DNA of 64,000 nt from Hordeum vulgare subsp. vulgare (taxonomy: Eukaryota > Streptophyta > Magnoliopsida > Poales > Poaceae): positions 455,826,844 to 455,890,843 of the forward strand of contig NC_058522.1 in assembly GCF_904849725.1 (NCBI RefSeq), given 5' to 3'. Position numbers and translations under genes: made by a program. Position 1 is the stretch's first letter, and each line of letters starts with the position of its first letter. The notes under the pieces are model-generated. The model was given only the letters and a program-made list of their open reading frames with translations, searched no databases and was not told the DNA's origin. Below, piece after piece: positions 10,506-22,012 of this stretch.

Positions 10506-11725
10506 TGGGCTCCCTGGGCCACCTCTGCCCTAGGTTTTGCGCCTATATATTCCCTAAAATCCCATTAAAAAAATCAAGAGATCATCAAAAGTACTATTCC
10601 GCTGCCGCAAGCTTCTGTCTCCGCAAGATCCCATCTAGGGCACGTTCTGGTGCCGTGCTGGAGGGGGGATTCGGATACGGAGGGCTTCTTCATCAGCACC
10701 ATGACCTCACCGATGATGCATGAGTAGTTCACCATAGACCTACGGGTCCATAGCTAGTAGCTAGATGGCTTCTTCTCTCTCTTGGATCTTCAATACAAAG
10801 TTCTCCATGATCTTCATGGAGATCTATCTGATGTAATCTTCTTTTGCGGTGTGGTTTTCGAGATCCGATGAATTGTGGATTTATGATCAGATTATCTACG
10901 AATCTTATTTGAGTTTCTTCTGATCTCTTTTATGCATGATTTCATATCCTTGTAATTATCTTCGAGTTGTGGGTTTTTTTTGGCCAATTTGATCTATGAT
11001 TCTTGCAATGGGAGAAGTGCTTAGTTTTGGGTTCATACCGTGCGGTGACCTCACCCAGCGAGAGAAGGGGTAGCGAGGCACGTATCGTGTTGTTGCCATC
11101 AAGGTTAAAAAGATGGGGTTTTCATCATTGGTTTGAGATTATCCCTCTACATCATGTCATCTTGCTTAAGGCGTTACTCTGTTCGTCATGAACTCAATAC
11201 ACTAGACGCATGCTGGATAGCGGTCGATGTGTGGAGTAATAGTAGTAGATGCAGAAAGTATCGGTCTACTTGTCTCGGACGTGATGCCTATATGTATGAT
11301 CATGGCCTTAGATATCGTCATGACTTTGCACGGTTCTATCAATTGCTCGACAGTAATTTGTTCACCCACCGTAATATTTGCTATTTTGAGAGAAGCCTCT
11401 AGTGAACACTATGGCCCCCGGGTCTACTCCACACCATATTTTCAGCCTTACACTTTTTACTTCGTTGCACTTTCCGCCTTCATATCTCACTTTGCAATCA
11501 ATCTTGAAGGGATTGACAACCCCTTTAAAGCGTTGGGTGCAAGCTATTTTGTGTTTGCGTAGGTACTCTGGACTTGACGAGATTCTCCTACTGGATTGAT
11601 ACCTTGGTTCTCAAACTGAGGGAAATACTTACTGCTCATGTGCTGCATTACCCTTTCCTCTTCAAGGGAAGAACCAACGCAAGCCGAGTCTCCGTCAACG
11701 CGCCAATTTCTGGCGCCGTTGTCTG
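10506..11725 (+). repeat. Truncated solo LTR of element D type
   Basis: Colinear with 14329 to about 15540 (D's 5' LTR), including the TATATATTCCC/ATAAATTCC segment, AGCTTCTGTCTCCGCAAGAT and TACTGGATTGATACC. It lacks the first ~317 bp and the last ~14 bp of the LTR. No internal sequence or target duplication survives, so it is a remnant. Confidence 0.85.
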
Positions 11726-11747
11726 TTGCCGTAGCATTCCCCAACAT

Positions 11748-13043
11748 GAATACCCTTTTATCTCTAGGGAATCAGATCTTATGTATGTTAGCATGAGGTC
11801 CTTTGTGCCTTGCATATAACGCAATGCTTTCTTTACCATCTTCGAATGCTCTAGGCCTGGATTCTCTTGATATCTACAGAGTGCCCCGGTGATAAAAGCT
11901 AAGTCAGGGCGAGTGCACACTTGTGCATACTCTAAACTTCCAACAGCCAAAGTATATGATCGAGCTCGTACTGGTTCTTGGAACATTGGAATTTCCCAAA
12001 ACTGTCTCCCTTGACTATAGGAGCAGCTGTGGCCTTACTCGCATGCATATTATACTTTTGGAAAACTTTCTCTAAATATGCTTTCTGCGATAGTCCTCAG
12101 ACTCCATTTTTCCTATCTCGGTGAATTTCAATGCCCAAAACATATGAAGCATCAGCAAGATCTTTTGTATCAAAGTTTGAGGATAAAAACTTCTTTGTTT
12201 CTTGTAGCAGACTAACACCATTGCTCGCGAGCAAGATATCATCCACATACAAGATTAGGAAAATGTATTTACCATTTCTGAACTTTGCATAAACGCAGTT
12301 ATCCTCAACATCTTCTTTAAATCCATAACTTTTAATTTTATCATTAAACTTTAGATACCACTGTCTAGAGGCTTGCCTTAGTCCATAAATGGATTTCTTC
12401 AGGCGGCATCCCATATCTTCCTTGCCTTCCATGATAAAACGCTTGGGTTGTTTCATGTAGACATTTTCTTCTAAATCTCCGTTTAGAAATGTTGTATTTA
12501 CATCCATTTGATGTAACTCTAAATTAAAATGTGCAACTAATGCCATTATGATTCTGAAGGAATCCTTACATGAGACTGGGGAAAAGGTCTCATTGTTATT
12601 TATCCCTTCTCTTTGTGTAAATCCCTTTGCCACAAGTCGTGCTTTATACTTTTCTATATTCCCATTAGAGTGATACTTAGTTTTGTAGACCCATTTACAG
12701 CCTACTGTTTTGGCTCCTTTAGGAATAGTTTCTAAGTCCCAAACATCATTGGAACTTATCGAGTTCATCTCGTCTTTCATTGCCTCCAGCCACTTCGACG
12801 AGTGAGGGCTTCTCATAGCTTCTTCATATGAAGTGGGATCACCGTCCATATGAACCAATTATGTGTTATACACTTTATAATCAGTAGAAATAGTTGATCT
12901 TCTAGTTCTGTTAGACCTTCTAAGTGCCTCATTCTGTGGCACATTATGTGCCTCAACTTCTGGCACATCTTCTAAAAATGGCTGCTACACCTCCCTTTCA
13001 TGTACAACAATAGGTTCAGTCAGATCCTGAATGACAGGTACAA
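11748..13043 (-). pseudogene. pol: Copia RT/RNase H fragment
   Basis: Read leftwards on the minus strand, it opens with the linker after integrase (near 13043). The RT domain at about 12858-12097 contains WLEAMKDEMNSI, CKWVYKTKY, ARLVAKGFTQ, LHQMDVNTTFLNG and the catalytic LYVDDILLAS. Start-of-RNase-H sequence follows at about 11986-11750 (RPDLAF). A TAA near 12866 and a frameshift at about 11990-12095 break it, and RNase H is cut at ~11748. This is the Ty1/Copia pol order. The fragment would be the downstream part of the same Copia element whose gag lies at 26384-27128. Confidence 0.85.
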
Positions 13044-14011
13044 CAAAGGCATTAAATCTGAAGATGTCAAAAATCTACCACCTGTCGAAGAGATCCATGG
13101 TCTTGATAACCCGACACAGGTAGTAGAGGTCAATTCTCTTCGTAGATTCAATGAGAGTGATATTCCTTTTGATAAACCTGCTAGCTTATGCCTAGATGAA
13201 TTTGATAACTTTGTTGCCGAACAACAAAGTTTCAATGATTATGTTAGCACGCAATTGGAACAAAATGCTCGTGTGCTTAGTCATTTTAGTGCTTGTGTGG
13301 ATAGAAATGTCAATGATCTTAAGCTTTTGAGTAAACATGCCTCTATGGTCACTACTCAGGTAGAACAAGTACTTAAGGCTCATAATGACTTTCTCAATGA
13401 GTTGAATGACCATTCTGTTAGAGTCGTCACTAGAGGTCGTAGAATGACCGAGGAACCTTTGTATCCTGAGGGTCATCCTAAGAGAATTGAGCAAGATTCT
13501 CAAGGAGTTAGCACCGAGGCACCTAGTCATCCTAGGAAGAAAAAGAAAGATGATAGGAACTTGCATGCTAGCTTACACCCGAGAATCCAAACGAAGTCTC
13601 TGTTTCTGATGCCGAAACACAATCTGGTGATGAACATGAGCCTAATGATAATATCGATAGCGGTGTTCACGTTGATGCTCAACCTAGCAATGATAAGGAT
13701 GTGGAGATTGAACCACTTGATCTTGATAATCCACAACCTAAGAATAGGAGATACGATAAGAACGACTTCATTGCTAGGAAGCATGGTAAAGAAAGGGAAC
13801 CATGGGTTCAGAAACCCATGCCCTTTCCTCCCAAACCATCCAAGAAAAAGGATGATAAGGATTCTGAGCGATTTGTTGAAATGATTAGACCTGTCTTTCT
13901 GCAAATGTGTTTGATAGATATGCTCAAAATGTCTCCTTATGCTAAGTACATGAAGGATATTGTGACTAATAAGAGGAGGATACCTGAGGTTGAGATTTCC
14001 ACCATGCTTGT
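13044..14011 (+). pseudogene. gag: gag (C-terminal half) of element C
   Basis: From 13044 the frame matches A's gag linker (EDVKNLPP, SLRRFNESDIPFDKP). A frameshift at about 13566 moves the reading into another frame, which continues from about 13690 to VEISTML at 14009. There element D interrupts the protein just before the protease. The upstream half is deleted, and the junction with Copia is at about 13044. The gene is dead, but its reading can be followed across D. Confidence 0.82.
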
Positions 14012-15553
14012 TGATACGTCTCCAACGTATCTATAATTTTTGATGGTTTCATGCTATTATCTTGTCAAACTTTGGATGTTTTGTATGCCTTCTATATCTC
14101 TTTTGGGACTAACTTATTAACTCAGTGCCAAGTGTCAATTCCTATTTTCCTTGTTTTTGACCCTTTTCAGAGGAGGATTTTAAATGGTGTCCAAATGGAA
14201 TAAAACTCCCGAAAAGATTTTTTCCGGAACAGAATATACGCGTGAAGCTTGAGAACCAAGGCACGGGCTAGCAGGGGACCCCACAAGCCCCCTAGGTGTG
14301 GCTAGGGGGCCCCCGCCTAGCACGCTTTTGGGCTCCCTGGGCCTTCCCTGCCCTAGCTCCTTCGCCTATAAATTCCGTAAAATCTGAGAAAAAATCAAGA
14401 GAGCCACGAAAATACTTTTCCGCCGCCAAAAGCTTCTGTCTCCGCAAGATCCCATCTGGGGCACGTTCTGGTGCCTTGCTGGAGGGGGGATTCGGATACG
14501 GAGGGCTTCTTCATCAAAACCATGACCTCTCCGATGATGCGTGAGTAGTTCATCATAGACCTAGGGGTCCATAGCTAGTAGCTAGATGGCTTCTTCTCTC
14601 TCCTGGATCTTCAATACAAATTTCTCCATGATCTTCATGGAGATCTATCTGATGTAATATTCTTTGCGGTGTGTTTGTCGAGATCCGATGAATTGTGGAT
14701 TTATGATCAGATTATCTATGAATCTTATTTGAGTTTCTTCTGATCTCTCTTATGCATGATTTCATATCCTTGTAATTCTCTTCGAGTTGTGGGTTTTGTT
14801 TGGCCAACTTGATCTATGATTCTTGCAATGGGAGAAGTGCTTGGTTTTGGTTTCATACCGTGCGGTGACCTCTCCCAGTGACAGAAGGGGTAGCAAGGCA
14901 CGCATCGTGTTGTTGCCATCAAGTGTAAAAAGATGGGGTTTTCATCATTGGTTTGAGTTTATCCCTCTACATCATGCCATCTTGCTTAAGGCGTTACTCT
15001 GTTCGTCATGAACTAAATACACTAGATGCATGCTGGATAGCGGTCGATGTGTGGAGTAATAGTAGTAGATGCAGAAAGTACTGGTCTACTTGTCTCGGAC
15101 GTCATACCTATATGTATGATCATTGCCTTAGATATCGTCATGACTTTGCGCGGTTCTATCAATTGCTCGATAGTAATTTGTTCACCCACCGTAATATTTG
15201 CTATTTTGAGAGAAGCCTCTAGTGAACACTATGGGCCCCGGGTCTACTTCACACCATATTTTCACCCTTACTCTTTTACTTCGTTGCACTTTCCGCCTTC
15301 AGATCTCACTTTGCAATCAATCTTGAAGGGATTGACAACCCCTTTATAGCGTTGGGTGCAAGCTCTTTTGTGTTTGCGCAGGTACTCTGGACTTGACGAG
15401 ATTCTCCTACTGGATTGATACCTTGATTCTCAAACTAAGGGAAATACTTACTGCTCCTGTGCTGCATCACCCTTTCCTCTTCAAGGGAAAAACCAACGCA
15501 AGCAAGTCTCCATCACCGTGTCAATTTCTGGCGCTGTTGTTTGAGAAGTAGCA
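14012..15553 (+). repeat. 5' LTR of element D
   Basis: Starts TGATACGTCTCCAACGTATC and ends GAGAAGTAGCA before the primer-site spacer. It matches 19131-20673 with scattered substitutions. Confidence 0.93.
14366..14373 (+). promoter_or_regulatory. TATA box in D LTR
   Basis: CTATAAAT lies after the GC-rich segment. The counterpart in the 3' LTR is at about 19484-19491, and a variant CTATATAT lies in the remnant at about 10540. Confidence 0.6.
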
Positions 15554-15563
15554 GAAGGATTTC

Positions 15564-15581
15564 TCGCGCCGTTGCCGGGGA
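15564..15581 (+). other. Primer binding site of element D
   Basis: TCGCGCCGTTGCCGGGGA lies 10 bp after the 5' LTR. It is the tRNA-Asp type with two changes at its first bases. Confidence 0.85.
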
Positions 15582-15765
15582 GGATCAAGTCAAGAACTCA
15601 TCCAAGTAAGTGTCGCAAACTCATCTCTTGCATTTACTTTTTTCCTCTCGTTTTCCTCTCCCCCACTTCTGAAAAACAAAAATTTACAAAAATATTTTCC
15701 TTTTTCGTTCGCCCTTTTTCTCGCTTGCTTCCTGTTTGCTTGTGTGGGATAGTCTACCTGTCCTC

Positions 15766-16466
15766 ATGGCTAGACCCACCGCTCCGAACGATACTCCCAA
15801 GAACGAAGTTCTCAATTTTAAGCAAAATGAGGAAGAAAACTTAAAGGACGCTTGGTATAGGATTTGCAATGCTCAGAGTAGATCTACTCATAAGCAATCT
15901 ACTACCGTCCTTTTTCGCAGTTTTTATGTGGGTATTTCTCCTTGGAATAGGTATATTCTTGACACCATCGTAGGCATAAATTTCTTGGGTAGACATGCCG
16001 TTGATTCTTATGGAGCTGTAATAAATTTGGTAGGCTCACCCCCACTCATGGTTAATGGAACTACCTTAACTCTGGAACATGTGATGCGTAGGCTGGACGT
16101 CATTGAAAATAAAGTTGCTACGATCGAACTCATTGGGAATTTGGATAAAAAGATCCACAATCAAATCAATCAGTACGGATCCAAGGTGGGAATGGTTTTG
16201 AAAAATTTAAAGGAGAAGGAACCCACAGTTAACGAAAAACTAGGTCATGATTCCGCTAGGATTGGCAAACTAGAGGATGTTATAACCAAATTGGGTTCCG
16301 CTTCTGCCGCTGTGTAGAATACTCCAAACTTTGCCCACAATAAGGCCACCAAGTCTATTTTTGTTCCTAAAAATAGTGGTGTATCATCTAGTAAGAAAGA
16401 TGAAGACCTTAAGATGATGATTGATCACGCTACTTATGGTTTGAGCACCAAAGACGACGATACGTG
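15766..16466 (+). pseudogene. gag: Short gag-like ORF of element D with one in-frame TAG
   Basis: ATG 15766 opens a frame (MARPTAPNDTP...) of 183 codons ending at TAG 16315-16317. The same frame then continues for about 49 more codons to TGA at 16464-16466. Recognisable features are a SPWNRYILDTIVG segment, a LEHVMRRLDVIENKV coiled-coil-like heptad region and a charged C-terminus. I see no zinc knuckle or protease. It resembles the N-terminal part of plant Gypsy gag polyproteins. Whether the TAG is a recent mutation or is read through cannot be told from one copy. Confidence 0.65.
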
Positions 16467-19115
16467 ATTCTATCGCCTTATGCCTAGCTAAGGGCGTTAA
16501 ACAATGGCGCTTGTTGGGAGCCAACCCAATGAATTTATCTTTTTCTTTCTGTTTTGTTGCGTCCACACTATCATAATTCTGTTATGATTGTGTCTTCTGT
16601 GTTTCTTTTTGTGTTTGAGCCTAGCAAAACCTTTATGACTAGTCTTGGTGATGGCTGTTTGATCTTGCTGGAAAAAGACAAAAACTTTTCGCTCACGAGG
16701 TTATTTTTCATTTTTATTCAGAAAGAGCTTTTGAGTTGATTCTTTTTGCTGCTAGTTGATATGCCTTTTGCACAGGCAGTCGTAATGTTTCAGAATTTGT
16801 GAGGTACTAGAAGTATACGAAGTATACAGATTGCTACAGAGTGGTCTGTTGTTGACAGATTCTGTTTTTGTTGAGTCGGTTGCTTGTTTTGATGAAACTA
16901 TGGATAGTATTGGGGTGGGGGGGGGGGTACTAGCCATGGAAAAGTGAGAATACAGTAATCTAACACCAATATAAATAGAAATCAAGATTCCTACAGTACC
17001 TAAAGAGGTGATAGTTTCTTTTCTTGTGCTAATGATATCACGAGTTTCTGTTTAAGTTTTGTGTTGTGGAGTTTTCAAGTTTTGGGTGATGTTCTCATGG
17101 GAAAATGGATAAAGAGTGGAAAGAGCTCAAGCTTGGGGATGCCCAAGGCATCCCAAGCCAAATTCAAGGACACCAAAAAGCCTAAGCTTGGGGATGCCCC
17201 GGGAAGGCATCCCCTCTTTCGTCTTCAATCCATCGGTAACATTACTTGGAGCTATATTTTTATCCACCACATGATATGTGTTTTGCTTGGAGCATCTTGT
17301 ATCGTAGGAGTCTTTTATTTTTGTTGTGTCGCAATCATCCTTTCTGCACACCTTTTGAGAGAGACATGCACTCATCGTGATTTTGCTAGAATGCTCATTG
17401 TGCTTCACTTATATCTTTTGAGCTAGATAATTTTGCTCTGTGTGCTTCACTTAGATCTTTTTAGAGCATGTCGGTGCGTGACTTGGTAGTTGGTTTGTGC
17501 TATGAAAGTAGTCCCAAAGGTGATACGTACCCAAAGAGGATACAAAAACCTCCATCTTCATGTGCATTGAGTAGAAAGAGAAGTTTTGATTCCTCTCAAT
17601 TTGTTTTGAGACGTGGATTTGGTAATATTAAGAGTTATGTTAGTAGGGTGTTGTGAATCTAGAAATACTTGTGTTGAAGTTAGTGATTCCCGTAACATGC
17701 ACGTATGGTGAACCGCTATGTTAGGAAGTCGGAGCATAATTGATCTATTGATTGTCATCCTTTGTGTTGCGGTCGGGATCGCGCGATGGTTAACACCTAC
17801 CAACCCTTCCCCTAGGAGTATGCGTTTAGCACTTTGTTTCGATTACTAATAAAAACTTTTGCAATAAGTATGTGAGTTCTTCATGACTAATGTGAGTCCA
17901 TGGTATAGATGCACTTTCACTTTCCACCATTGCTATCCTCTCTAGTGCTGCGCAACTTTCGCCGGTGCACAAACCCACCATACCTACCTACTATGGCATT
18001 TTCATAGCCATTCCGAGATATATTGCCATGCAACTCCCACCGTTCTGTCTCATGACTTGTGTCGTCACTCTCATATTGCCATCGCATGATCGTAAGATAG
18101 CTAGCGAGATGTTTCAACGTCATACGCCAAGCTAGATCGTTGCACATCCCGGTACACTACCGGAGGCATTTCCTATAGAGTCATCATCGTTCTGAGCTTT
18201 GAGGTGTGATTAAATAAAAGTGTGATGATCATCATTATTAGAGCATTGTCCCATGTGAGGAAATAAAAAAAGGCCAAAGAGCCCAAATAAAAAAAAAGAG
18301 AAAAAAGAGGCCAAAGAGCCCAAACAAAAAAAAGAGAGGAAAAGAGAGAAGGGACAGTGCTACTATCTTTTTCCACACTTGTGCTTCATAATAGCACCAT
18401 GTTCTTCATGATTGAGAGCTTCTTGTTTTGTCACCACCATATACTAGTGGGAATCTTTATTATATAACTTGGCTTGTATATTCCAATGATGGGCTTCCTC
18501 AAATTGCCCTAGGTCTTCGTGAGCAAGCAAGTTGGATGCACACCCACTAGTTCTCCTTTTAAGCTTTCACATACCTATAGCTCTCGTGCATCCTTTGTAT
18601 GGCAATGCCTACTCATTCACATTGATATCTATTAATGGGCATCTCCATAACCCTTTGATCCGCCGAGTCAATGTGACCATCTCCTCCTTTTTTGTCTCAC
18701 AACCACCACCACACTCTATTCCACCTATAGTGCTATATCCATGGCTAACGCTCATGTATTGCGTGATAGTTGTAAAAGGTTTGAGAAAGTAAGAGTGTGA
18801 AAACAATTACTTGGCCAATACCGGGGTTGTACATGATTTACATTAGTTGTGTGAGGATGATGGAGCATAGCCAGACTATATGATTTTGTAGGGATAACTT
18901 TCTTTGGCCTTGTTATTTCGAAAGTTCATGATTACCTTGCTAGTTTGCTTGAAGTATTATTCATTTCATGTCAATAGCAAACTATTGTTTTGAATCTTAC
19001 GGATCTGAACATTCATGTCACATGAAAGAAGTTACAAAGGACAACTATGCTAGGTAGCATTCCACATCAAAAATTCAGTATTTATCACTTCCCTACTCGA
19101 GGACGAGGAGGAGTT
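16467..19115 (+). other. Non-coding internal region of element D
   Basis: About 2.6 kb without a credible gene. It contains two hairpin-forming, polypurine-like repeats (17129-17214), an A/G-rich tract with GGCCAAAGAGCCCA repeated twice (about 18262-18345), and a poly-G run near 16916-16927 that may be length-uncertain. Confidence 0.7.
17129..17214 (+). repeat. Paired polypurine-like hairpins in D
   Basis: AAGCTTGGGGATGCC occurs at 17129 and 17184, and each is followed closely by its inverted partner (GGCATCCC, GGCATCCCC). The first 13 bases equal the 3' polypurine tract at 19116. Confidence 0.7.
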
Positions 19116-19130
19116 AAGCTTGGGGATGCT
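19116..19130 (+). other. 3' polypurine tract of element D
   Basis: AAGCTTGGGGATGCT lies directly before the 3' LTR. Confidence 0.8.
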
Positions 19131-20673
19131 TGATACGTCTCCAACGTACCTATAATTTTTGATGGTTTCATGCTATTATCTTGTCAAACTTTGGATGTTT
19201 TGTATGCCTTTTATATGTTTTTTGGGACTAACTTATTAACTCAGTGCCAAGTGCCAGTTCCTGTTTTTTTCCTTGTTTTTGACCCTTTTCAGAGGAGGAT
19301 TTAAACGGTGTTCAAACGGAATAAAACTCCCGAAAAGATTTTTCCGGAACAGAAGATACGCGTCAAGCTTGAGAACCAAGGCAGGGGCCAGCAGGGGACC
19401 CCACAAGCCCCCTAGGCGCGGCCAGGGGCCCACGTCTAGCAGGCTTGTGGCCTCCCTGGGCCTCCCCTGCCATAGCTCCTTTGCCTATAAATTCCCTAAA
19501 ATCCCAGAAAAAATCAAGAGAGCCACAAAAATACTTTTCCGCCGCCGCAAGCTTCTGTCTCTGCAAGATCCCATCTGGGGCACGTTCAGGTGCCCTGCCG
19601 TAGGAGGGGGTTCGGCTACGGAGGGCTTCTTCCTCAACACCATGACCTCTCCGATGATGCGTGAGTAGTTCACCATAGAACTACGGGTCCATAGCTAGTA
19701 GCTAGATGGCTTCTTCTCTCTCTTGGATCTTCAATACAAAGTTCTCCGTGATCTTCATGAAGATCTATCCGATGTAATCTTCTTTGCGGCGTGTTTGTCG
19801 AGATCCGATGGATTGTGGATTTATGGTCAGATTATCTATGATTCTTATTTGAGTTTCTTCTGATCTCTCTTATGTATGATTTCATATCCTTGTAATTCTC
19901 TTCGAGTTGTGGGTTTTGTTTGGCCAACTTGATCTATGATTCTTGCATTGGGAGAAGTGCTTGGTTTTGGGTTCATACCGTGCGGTGACCTCACCAAGTG
20001 ACAGAAGGGGTAGCGAGGCACGCATCGTATTGTTGCCATCAAGGGTAAAAAGATGAGGTTTTCATCATTGGTTTGAGTTTATCCCTCTACATCATGTCAT
20101 CTTGCTTAAGGCGTTACTCTGTTCGTCATGAACTCAATACACTAGATGCATGCTAGATAGCGGTCGATGTGTGGAGTAATAGTAGTAGATGCAGAAAGTA
20201 TCGGTCTACTTGTCTCGGATGTGATGCCTATATGTATGATCATTGCCTTAGATATCATCATCACTTTGCGCGGTTCTATCAATTGCTCGACAGTAATTTG
20301 TTCACCCACCATAATATTTGCTATTTTGAGAGAAGCCTCTAGTGAACACTATGGCCCCCGGGTCTACTTCACACCATATTTTCAGTCTTACTCTTTTACT
20401 TCGTTGCACTTTCCGCCTTCAGATCTCACTTTGCAATCAATCTTGAAGGGATTGACAAGCCCTTTATAGCGTTGGGTGCAAGCTCTTTTGTGTTTGCGCA
20501 AGTACTCTGGACTTGACGAGATTCTCCTACTGGATTGATACCTTGGTTCTCAAACTGAGGGAAATACTTAGTGCTCCTGTGCTGCATCACCCTTTCCTCT
20601 TCAAGGGAAAAACCAACGCAAGCAAGTCTCCGTCAACGTGTCAATTACTGGCGCTGTTGTTTGAGAAGTAGCA
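19131..20673 (+). repeat. 3' LTR of element D
   Basis: 1543 bp, TGATACGTCTCC...GAGAAGTAGCA, followed by the target-site copy CTTGC. Confidence 0.93.
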
Positions 20674-21248
20674 CTTGCTAATTACACCTTCAAGGGTGGA
20701 ACTCCTAAGAAACTAGGTGATCCCGGAGTGCCTACTATACCTTGCTCCATTAAAGGAAACTACGTTGGAACTGCTTTATGCGACCTTGAAGCCGGTGTTA
20801 GTGTTATGCCTCTCTCTCTTTATCGTAGACTTGAATTGGATAACTTGACACCCACTGAAATCTCCTTGCAAATGGCTGACAAATCAACTGCCTTCCCTAT
20901 CGGCATTTTCGAGCATGTGCCTCTTGTGGTTGCTAACGTTACTATCTTAACGGACTTTGTTATTCTGGATATTCTCGAGGATGATGCCATGGCGGTCATC
21001 CTTGGAAGACCCTTTTTAAACACTGCAGGGGCTATTATTGATTGCAACAAAGGCAATGTCACTTTCCATGTCAATGGTAATGAGCATACGGTGCACTTTT
21101 TGAAGAAACAATATCGAGTACATTGCATCAATGCTATTGAAAAAACTTCATCGATTCTTATTGGGAGCTTTGAATGCCCTATACTACTGTCAAGATGAAG
21201 TACGATTTGCTTGTTGGGGATATGCACATCCCCGTTGAGGTAACCTAG
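20674..21248 (+). pseudogene. pr: Protease part of element C gag-protease
   Basis: Reading resumes with the ANYTFKGGTPKKLGDPG region and continues through the aspartic protease domain. The active-site segment is CDLEAGVSVMP, a Gly-to-Glu change at the third triad position relative to A and E (DLG), which should abolish activity. ILGRPFLNT is retained. A small indel near 21185 shifts the frame before the expected C-terminus, which in the original frame would end at the TAG at 21246-21248. Confidence 0.85.
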
Positions 21249-21419
21249 TGACTATTCGAAAAATCTCCGGTTTTATGCGATTCGAAAAAAGTTTGTCAAG
21301 GAGACTTGATCAACCTCATTGACGGATTTCTTTTGATGACCATGAGATGGATGAATCTAGGAGTCACAACCCTCTGTTCCAAACTTTTATAAAAATGATA
21401 GATTTAGCTTTAGTTTTTC

Positions 21420-21781
21420 CTGTTTTCTGCTTCTTGCATCCCGTAGAAAAGTGTCACGAAAATAAAAGTTCGTCAAATGCCCTGAAAATCAAGTATGATT
21501 TTTTCTTGAATTTTTGAAAAATTCTGAGACAAAGAGCTAGTCAGGGGGATGCACCAGTGGGGCACAAGCCGAGGAGGCGCGGGCACCCCCTGGCCACGCC
21601 TACCAGGCTTGTGGGGCCCACGTAGCCACCCTCCCCTTATTCCAACTCCCATCTCCTTCTCCTACCTCCAGAAAAATTCATTCTACAGCTCAAACCCGTG
21701 TTCTTGCTCTTCTTGCTGCGATTTTCGATCTCCTTGTGCAAAGCCCCATTCACCAAACTGTTTTGGGGGAATTGTTCCTTG
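21420..21781 (+). promoter_or_regulatory. LTR-like module before the ATHILA ORF of element C
   Basis: Second copy of the module described at 4300-4681. It contains AAAGTTCGTC, CCCTGAAAAT, CCAGTGGGGCACAAGCC, the inverted partner GGCTTGTGGGGCCCAC, then CTCCAGAAAAATT. No clear TATA box is present. Confidence 0.5.
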
Positions 21782-22003
21782 GTATGTGACTCCTCCATTG
21801 GTCCAATTAGTTTTTGCTCTAGTGCCTTGTTCGTTGCGTATTATTGCTGCCTTGGTGACCCTGTTCTTGAGCTTTGCATGCTAATTTTAGCTGGTCCCTA
21901 GTAGTTTTGATACGTGATATGGCCTCTAGGCACTTGTAGGAGTAGTTGCTATGAGTTTCGTTGAGTCTTGTTCACTTTTCCTTTGAGTCACTAAAAATTT
22001 CAG
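21782..22003 (+). other. Predicted intron before the ATHILA ORF of element C
   Basis: Donor CTTG|GTATGTGA and acceptor AATTTCAG lie 9 bp before ATG 22013. Position, flanks and T-rich content match 4682-4914. Confidence 0.5.
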
Positions 22004-22012
22004 AAAAGGAAG

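Larger units (their letters stand above)
14012..20673 (+). mobile_element. Element D: complete non-autonomous Gypsy element inserted in C
   Basis: It has LTRs of 1542 and 1543 bp (TGATACG...AGTAGCA), a primer site and a polypurine tract, total 6662 bp. The flanks CTTGT (14007-14011) and CTTGC (20674-20678) are a 5-bp target duplication with one difference. The only coding sequence is a short gag-like ORF. There is no protease, RT or integrase, so D depends on others. The interrupted gag-protease frame of C resumes immediately after the right flank. Confidence 0.93.

Noticed and set aside
16916..16927. Homopolymer runs (also 4459-4471, 49965-49974, 50559-50574) as signals
   Set aside because: More likely length-uncertain sequencing or assembly features than functional sites.
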